The translations under genes were made by a program, and so were the position numbers. The notes under the pieces were generated by a model. It was not told the DNA's origin and did not search any database. It saw only the letters and a list, made by a program, of their open reading frames with translations. Below, in pieces: positions 57,406 through 64,000 of a stretch of DNA of 64,000 nt. The stretch covers positions 11,190,476 through 11,254,475 of the forward strand of contig ML660774.1 in NCBI GenBank assembly GCA_007570785.1, given 5' to 3'. Positions within the stretch are counted from its first letter, which is position 1; each line of letters starts with the position of its first letter. This DNA comes from Antilocapra americana (lineage: Eukaryota > Chordata > Mammalia > Artiodactyla > Antilocapridae).

Positions 57406-59694
57406 GAGTGGAAGGTGTGTGGCTTCTGCTCCTTTTGGAGTTATAATTCTGTCTCATTATGAGGTGCTGTTCTCAGAACATCTGGCATACCCACGTGCAA
57501 ATACTTGCGCAAAGTTAATGCCTCCTGTGATCCTTTTTATTCCATTCTCCATTTGGGCAGACAGTCCCAAGTTGACAGTTTTTCATGAATAGAGACTTGG
57601 ATTGTTTCTTGTCTGGGGAAATATGTATTTACATTTTTAAGAGGGATTTAGATGAATTTTCAGTCTGGGATTGTTTCTCTTACTATATTTAATAAGATTT
57701 GTTGCAGAGTAGTTTTGCATTTCTGTGGAATTTTTTGAGCATTCACTAGAATTGCTGCTTATTGAACTTAATACTTTCAACTATTCAATTTTTTGATGTT
57801 TAATGTCTGATGTTACTTTATGGAGATACTAAATATGACAACTATGCAGAAGGATTCACTGATTCATTTTGATTGCAGTATGAGAAGAGTGGGTCTAGTC
57901 AATGAAAAGGGAATGGAGATAGGAAAAATTCTACTTTTCTCTCTTTATGAAACACTTGAAGTGATTTTATATTGAAGATGTGACTACTATGTTAGAAAAT
58001 GTTGGTTATATCTTGTTATAGTGAATATTTAAAGTTTATAACTTAATAGGTTTATAATCAGGTGAAAATTATTTTCTACTTGTAGAAGCCTCCAGGCCAG
58101 GGTACTGCTTTTTTCTGCTTCCTCATGTTTTTATTAAAATTGGGAAAATAAAACAAATAGAGGCATTTCAACCTTGAGCTACATTTTGTTCACCCTGGGG
58201 GGCATACTTTGTTATAGAGCTGGAAAAAATGTTACTGATACCCAGAACATTTGGTACAAGGATGTAAGAGAGGGTGCAGACTTGACCAATTAGGGTTCGT
58301 GCCTGAGTTGCCAGGCTGTGGGTAAGTTATTCACCCCAGCTGCCTCCTCAGGATGGGGGGATAATACTCATTTCTTGGATTTATTCCACCACAAGGCCCG
58401 ATACATGGAAGGAAAGAAATGCTAACAATCTTCCTTTGCTTCTTATTTTAAACCTCTTCTAAGTCATGACTAGGAAGTTTCATTCATTTTTTCCACTCAG
58501 CTTTGGGCATGTTGCTTGCATCCTCTGGGGCTCTCTGTAGAGAATTAAATTCCAGGAACAGGAGCCTGAGATAACTTTCCCTCTTCCTTAAAACCAATCC
58601 ATTTGTACCAGTACCAGCTGAGACGACTTATCCTTCAACTCCACCTTTGTCATCTTTTGGTTTTCTTGGAAGTTTGCATTGAGTCAAGTTGCTAATTTTT
58701 TTTCTTTTTATATTTGAGATGCATTTTTTTAAAATTAGGTACTTTGATCTTTGCAAAATCCGTTCATAATGTTGCCAGTTTGTTGTCAGCACATTCTAAA
58801 AGCACTCAGAATTGAGTCATCACTTTGAACCAGAAAAAGCACTTGTGGATTTTAAAGTACTGCCACCCTCTGATCTAATTTTTAACCTGTTACTTAGTCC
58901 AATGACAGTCACGTTTAAGGGTTTTGGTTTTAAAATGTTAGCAATCGTATATAATTACTGAAGCAATGCTAAATTTTCATCTTTTAGAAAAGTGAAATAA
59001 AATGCCGTATGTTTTGGGAAAGTAACTTGTAAATATGACATTAAAGATGTTTTCATTCAGTTATCACATCCACCCTGTGAGGTGGACAAGTCATGTGGTT
59101 GGAGCTCTGTTTTATACCTGAGGAAGTTGAGAAGCGGAATTCTTCGCCTAAATGTTTTGTGTTATGATGAGTAAGCTATGGAACCAGGACTGGGACCTGG
59201 TCTTCCCTCCTGGTGCACCCCCTGCCCCTCATATGATAACTGCTGCTTGTCTGCTACTAATGCTGTAAGGAGTAATACATTACTGTTGCTAGCATTTTCT
59301 TCACACTGTTGCTGAAATGGGATCAAAGGCACATGGTAATTTGGATATGTCAAATTTTAGATGACATAGCTTAGAATTACGATTTGTTCTTCCATTTTCT
59401 AGCCACAGAACATAAAACAGAATTTAAGTGTTGTAAGCCATTCTGATTAGTAGCACAAATGGAGAATTTACAGTTGCAAATTATTACCACAATAGATCAC
59501 ATTTCTATAAGAATTTATAGTTTTCAGGCTGCTTTTTAAAAACAGAACCTAATTAGATTTCTTTGAACGATCATCTGAATCACTTGACTGTACATTGTAA
59601 AGTATACCCATTTGACAGATAGTAATGCAAGGTCATGCACATTGAATAGGGACTAATATTTGTTTTTGTTTTTTTTAAGTCATTATTGAATTTG

Positions 59695-59825
59695 TTACAG
59701 TATTTCTTCTGTTTTTACTTCATTTTTTGGTCTCAAAGCACGAGGAATCTTAGCTCCCCAGCCAGGAAGCTTCACCCCCTGCACTGAAAGGCGAAGTCTT
59801 AATCACTGGAGCACCAGGGGTATCC
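59695..59825 (-). mobile_element. Degraded tRNA-Glu SINE, reverse
   Basis: 'gaatcttagctccccagcca', 'aatcactggagcaccagggg'. It has small deletions. Confidence 0.7.
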
Positions 59826-60445
59826 AATATTTGTTTCTCTAAACTTATTTCCCCCTATGGAAATTTTGAATCTTATTTCCTTATTTTAAGCTGCTTGGAG
59901 GCAAGTAATTCTTGGGCAGATGGAGTTAATCCCAGATAGAAATTTAACTAGGAGGTAAGGCCCGTTGTCATTCAGAACCGGGAAGAGAATGTCCCATAAA
60001 ACCACAGTTTCACCCTGGGCATCAGCCAGAGTTTCTAGCCCTAAAGGTCAACAGTTCTTATTACGAAAGTGACTTCTAAAGAATGCCTGGAGTTAGGACT
60101 TGGAGAGTAGGCTTCTTCAGGGAGGCTGGCTCATCCCGGGCCACCCCTGTGAGTTAGATGTGTATGTATGGGACGTTCTGTTTAACCACTGTTCTTTGCT
60201 AGCGGAAAGCTCACCACACATCGTTCTCCAGTAAAGGCTGCAGGAAGCTGATATTTAATGTAGATCGGAAGATACAGTATAAGGTGCCGACTTGCGTAGC
60301 TGTGCAGACATAATGGAATTTTTCAATTGGTCTTGGCATGATTCAGATGGAAAATTATTTCCTTTTTGCCAAGTGAACTTTGAAGAGATATGGCAAGTGT
60401 CGGAAAGATTCTGAACAAGTCCCTGTTCATGGTCATTTGATACTT

Positions 60446-60563
60446 AGTTTTTATTTTTTTGGCTCCTTGGCATGTGGGATCTTAGTTCCCTGAACCGGGA
60501 TTGAACCTGTGCCCGCTGCAGTGGGTGCACGGCTTCCTAGCCACTGGACTGCCAGGGAAGTCC
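60446..60563 (-). mobile_element. tRNA-Glu-derived SINE, reverse
   Basis: 'gatcttagttccctgaaccg', 'actggactgccagggaagtc'. First of two adjacent reverse SINEs. Confidence 0.87.
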
Positions 60564-60577
60564 CATTTTTAAAATTA

Positions 60578-60708
60578 GTTAATTTTTTTTTTTTTTTTTT
60601 TGCTGCACTGCATTGCACGTGGGATCTTAGTTCCCTTACTAGGAATTGAACCTGTGTCCTTTGCATTGGAAGTGTGGAGTCCTAACCACTGGACCATCAG
60701 GGAAGTAT
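60578..60708 (-). mobile_element. tRNA-Glu-derived SINE, reverse
   Basis: A T-run at 60582-60601 is the reversed poly(A) tail, then 'gatcttagttcccttactag' and 'ggaccatcagggaagta'. Confidence 0.87.
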
Positions 60709-61407
60709 CTCATTTAACACTTTCAGGAAAAAATGATTATTTTAGCTTTGAACTCTGCCCTGTGCACCTGGTCTATCCTTATTTCCCTGAAACAATCTGT
60801 GCTATTTTCTGGTGGTAATTTCTTTCAGTAGCTATACATAATTTAAAAACAAAAAGAATGCAGAGTTTTTACATCAAATCATTTCTCTAGCCCAATTGTA
60901 CAAACCTTGCCAGTGGCCCTTGATAGGCGCTGTCTGTAAGTGGTGGTTTGGTTTTAGTTACTTTCGTAGAGACAGGCCTTTCTGTACTGGCTCTTTACTC
61001 CTATGAAATTGACTTATTGTTTTGATTAATTTTACTGATTTTGATGAAAAGGCTCACTTTTTGATGGGATTCTGAAAGTTATCTCCACTATAATGAAATA
61101 GCCACAAACCAAGAATTTAACTTCATTTACTTCTCTTATCAGGAATATTTAGAAGAGTGCCTTATGTTTAGTTGACCCCCCAAAATGTTGAAGAAATGCT
61201 CACTTAGACTGACAGTTGATATTTTAGATTCTTGGGGACCTGTTGACTAGGGTTGTAGGCGCCTGGTACATGGGCCTTACTTGCATTTTCAAGGTGACTG
61301 TTGGGATCTAGACCTGTAATGCCCTGTAGGGTCATTGCCAGACACTTCCTCCTCTAGGAAGTCTATGTAATATGGTGGGAAGTTAACAGTAAAATGTAAA
61401 TATCTGA

Positions 61408-61849
61408 ATAAGTATAGAGCAGATTTGATATTCATGAGATCAGACCAAAAGGGTAGGGAGTGTCATCAGCATCAATTCATTTTTTCCCCTCTTTTTCAGT
61501 TTTTAAATTATGAAAGTATGATAACATTTACAGGAGGCTTGGAAAATGCCAAACAAAGCCACATATAGTTCCACTATATATTACAATTATTTTTTAAAGT
61601 AAGTGAGTTAAGATATTTAGTGGAGTTTCAACATCAAATTTAAAAATTAATAGAATGAATATGCAGAAAAGTAGAAGAATATAGTAGACCTGAAAAGCAC
61701 TATAAACCAATTCAGCATAATTAAGATTTATACAGTTTACATGCAACAGTAAGATACAAATTCTATTCAAGTAGCATTCAAATTTTCAGTTGGATAGGAA
61801 GGATTAATTAGAGAGTGGATTATAGAGCAAGAACCAGGAAAAGCATCAT
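61408..61849. repeat. Left diverged direct repeat flanking an L1 (itself interrupted)
   Basis: The two ends (61408-61480 and 61765-61849) together match 62989-63120: 'agatttgatattcatgagat' against 'aggtttgatgtccacgagat', and 'ggataggaaggattaattag' against 'gggtaggaaggattagtcgg'. The middle, about 61481-61764, is an extra insert with a T-rich left end and an 'agcat..caa' repeat at both edges. It is an imperfect, older duplication. Confidence 0.72.
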
Positions 61850-62988
61850 TTTTTCCCCCCATGGAAAGGCATTTTATTTGAAATATAGCAGTGTATACAT
61901 GTCGATCCCAAACTCCCAGTCTATCCATTCCCCTACCCTTCCTCCCCTGGTAACCTTAAGTTTGTTTTCTGAGTTTCCATTTTATGTTTATTTGTATCAT
62001 TTTTTTCCTTTTTTAAGATTCTGCAAATATGTGATATCATATGAAATTTGCTTTTTACTGACTTCACTCACTATGATAATTTCCAGATCCATCCATATTG
62101 CTACAAATGGCATCATTTTATTCTTTTTAATAGTTGAGTAATATTCCATTGCATATAGGTACCACATCTTCTTTTATTCATTCACCTGTTGATGGGCATT
62201 TAGGTTGCTTCTATGTCTTGACTATTGTAAATAGTAGCTGCGGTGAAAACTGGGGTGCATGCATCCTTTTAAACCGTGTTTTTCTCTGGATATATGCTCA
62301 AGAGTAAGATTGCTGGATCATATGGTAGCTCTATTTTCAGTTTTTTTAAGAAACCTCCATACTGTTCTCCATAGTGGCTGTACCAATTTACATTGCCACC
62401 AACAGTGAAGGGGGGTGGAGAAAAGGAATAAATAAACAGCTTTTATTGTTGGAAGATTTTTTGATGATGGCCTTTCTAACTGGTGATAATCTCATTGTAG
62501 TTTTGATTGCATTTCTCTAATAATTAGCAATGTTGAGCAACTTTTCTTGTGCCTTTCAGCCATCTGTATGTCTTCTTTGGAGAAATGTCTATTTAGGTGT
62601 TCTGCCAATGTTTTTTGACTGGGTTTTTTTTTTTTTTTTAATAACGAGCTACATGAGATGTTTATATATTTTGGAGACTAATCCCTTATCAGTCATATTG
62701 TTTGCAAATAGTTTCTCCCATTCTGTGAGTTGTCTTTTCATTTTGTTTATGGTTTCCTTTGCTGTGCAAAAGATTTTTAATATAATTAGGTTTCATTTCT
62801 TTGTTTTGGGTTTTATTTCCATTACTCTAGGAGGTAGATCAATGATGTGGTTACAATTTATGTCAGTGTTCTGCCTGTTTTTCTCTAAGAGTTTTATTGT
62901 ATCTGGTCTTACATGTAGGTCTTTAACCCATTATTTTTGTGTATGGTGTCAAAGAATGTTCTAATTCCTTTCTTTTTCATGTAGCTGT
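61850..62988 (-). mobile_element. 5'-truncated L1, reverse
   Basis: The T/C run at about 61849-61860 is the reversed tail. L1 3' UTR pieces follow: 'gataatttccagatccatcc', 'tgatgggcatttaggttgct', 'gattgctggatcatatggta', 'tttgatgatggcctttctaa', 'gtttgcaaatagtttctccc'. It ends at 'cttttcatgtagctgt', so it is 5' truncated there. No coding ORF2 is included; open frames here are chance. Confidence 0.87.
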
Positions 62989-63120
62989 ATAAGTAGAGCA
63001 GGTTTGATGTCCACGAGATCAGACAGAAATAGCTGTGGGTATAGTCAGCATTCAGGTGTTCAATTGGGTAGGAAGGATTAGTCGGAAAGTGGATTATAGA
63101 ATAAGGACCAGGAGAACATC
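62989..63120. repeat. Right diverged direct repeat flanking an L1
   Basis: A 132-bp segment starting ATAAGTAGAGCAGG and ending GGAGAACATC. It matches the two outer parts of 61408-61849 with scattered substitutions. Confidence 0.75.
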
Positions 63121-63364
63121 TCTGTTCCAACCTGAATGAATGGATGTGTTCTGGAATACTTACTGCTGTTTATTGGCCATGTGATCTGTGGAAAAAAATT
63201 TTAACTGGGATAAAATTAAGTATCATGAAAAGCATTTAGCTTCAGTGCACAAGTAGGAGTTTTGACAGGTACGCACTTGTGTAGCCAATAGTAATCAAGG
63301 TAGAGAACGTGTCCATCACTCCCAGAAAGTTCTTTCAACCATGTGAACAAGTGGCTAAACTTTG

Positions 63365-63605
63365 GTCAGTAGTAAAGTGAGGATTATAATAATGCTTGTT
63401 TTACAAGGTTGTTGACATTATAACAATAGCAGCTAACAATTGTGTCTGAGTTAGAAAGTTTCAAAACTTGCACAGAATTCTTTAAACAATCTTATGGGAT
63501 GGAATATTATTGTTGTATCAGTTTTTACAGATGAGGAAAATGTGACCAAGATTATTTTTGGCTTGCCCAAGGTAGGTAACCCAGTTACTGAGTAAATGTG
63601 GGAGC
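63365..63605 (-). mobile_element. MIR-type relic(s)
   Basis: 'tttttacagatgaggaaaat' and 'ggcttgcccaaggtaggtaa' fit a reverse MIR at 63510-63605. A small forward MIR-like piece lies at 63370-63420 ('gtgaggattataataatgct'). Confidence 0.55.
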
Positions 63606-63666
63606 TCTCCATGAATAATGCCTGCCTTCTGTGTCTAGGCAGCTGTGGGTCTGTAGCTGTATTTGT

Positions 63667-64000
63667 TCGTTGTTGTTCAGTCACTCAGTTGTGTCTGACT
63701 CTTTGCGACCTCAAGGATTTCAGCAAGCCAGGCTTCCCTGTCCTTCACCATCTTCCGGAGTTTGCTCAGACTCATGTCCGTTGAGTCGATGCCATCCAGC
63801 CATCTCATCCTCTGCCACCCCTTCTCCTGCCTTCAGTCTTTCCTAGCATCAGGGTCTCTTCAAGTGAGTCAGGTCTTTGTATCAGGTGACCAAAGTACTG
63901 GAGCTTCAGCATCCGTCCTTCCAATGAATATTGAGGATTGATTTCCTTAAGGGTTGATTGGTTTGATCTCTTGTCCAAGGGACTCTCAAGAGCCTTCTCC
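63667..64000 (-). mobile_element. BovB 3' fragment, reverse, cut by the window end
   Basis: 'gttgttgttcagtcactcag', 'gtccttcaccatcttccgga', 'caaagtactggagcttcagc', 'tccaagggactctcaagagc'. It continues past the end of the window, so its full length is unknown. Confidence 0.9.

Larger units (their letters stand above)
50017..64000 (+). other. MTUS1: Presumed MTUS1 intron 1 (5' part)
   Basis: Sequence downstream of the CpG island to the window end. It has typical intronic composition with SINEs, BovB and L1 listed separately. I looked for the large MTUS1 coding exon and found no long open frame. The stretches 50430-51480, 52540-54400, 56170-57090, 57410-59690 and 60710-61400 hold no gene or repeat that I can name with confidence, apart from weak MIR/L2 relics near 56740-56840, 58260-58400 and 59070-59140. 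Confidence 0.5.

Noticed and set aside
62530..62964. 144-codon hydrophobic open frame
   Set aside because: It lies wholly inside a reversed L1 3' region; the hydrophobic look comes from the T-rich sequence.

Overview
The window is ruminant (almost certainly bovid) nuclear DNA. The evidence is the repeat content: tRNA-Glu-derived SINEs of the Bov-tA/CHR type, Bov-A2 dimers, BovB LINE fragments, ruminant-type L1 3' ends and a mariner MITE occur every 1-2 kb. Cattle, sheep and goat cannot be told apart by eye. Only one protein-coding gene can be read directly.

Layout. (1) Positions 1 to about 14,555 hold the 3' half of FGL1 (fibrinogen-like 1, hepassocin) on the + strand. Five coding exons (4776-4935, 5166-5263, 9379-9467, 9764-9951, 14194-14353) with correct splice sites and compatible phases encode the whole C-terminal fibrinogen-like domain, 231 residues to the stop. 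They match human residues 82-312 with no length difference. A poly(A) signal lies at 14528. The signal peptide and coiled-coil exons are not in the window. (2) About 14,560-49,050 is intergenic: layered transposable elements separated by repeat-poor stretches. (3) 49,050-50,430 is a strong CpG island. FGL1 and MTUS1 are neighbours transcribed in the same direction in mammals, so this is most simply the MTUS1 promoter and non-coding first exon, with a good splice donor after 50016. (4) 50,017-64,000 would then be MTUS1 intron 1. It has no coding exon that I can support.

No new gene system was found. The most unusual structures are two 5'-truncated minus-strand L1 insertions, each flanked by direct repeats of more than 100 bp (6848-7693 and 61408-63120), where ordinary L1 target-site duplications are about 7-20 bp. 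Also notable are an 82-bp tandem duplication (28368-28531), a 17-bp-stem hairpin not assigned to any repeat (23166-23209), a Tigger-type DNA transposon fossil split by a BovB (16910-18845), and an FGL1 exon squeezed between a CA microsatellite and a SINE.

Repeat family names are from recognition by eye, not from a RepeatMasker run. Repeat boundaries are approximate to about 10 bp unless a target-site duplication (TSD) is quoted.
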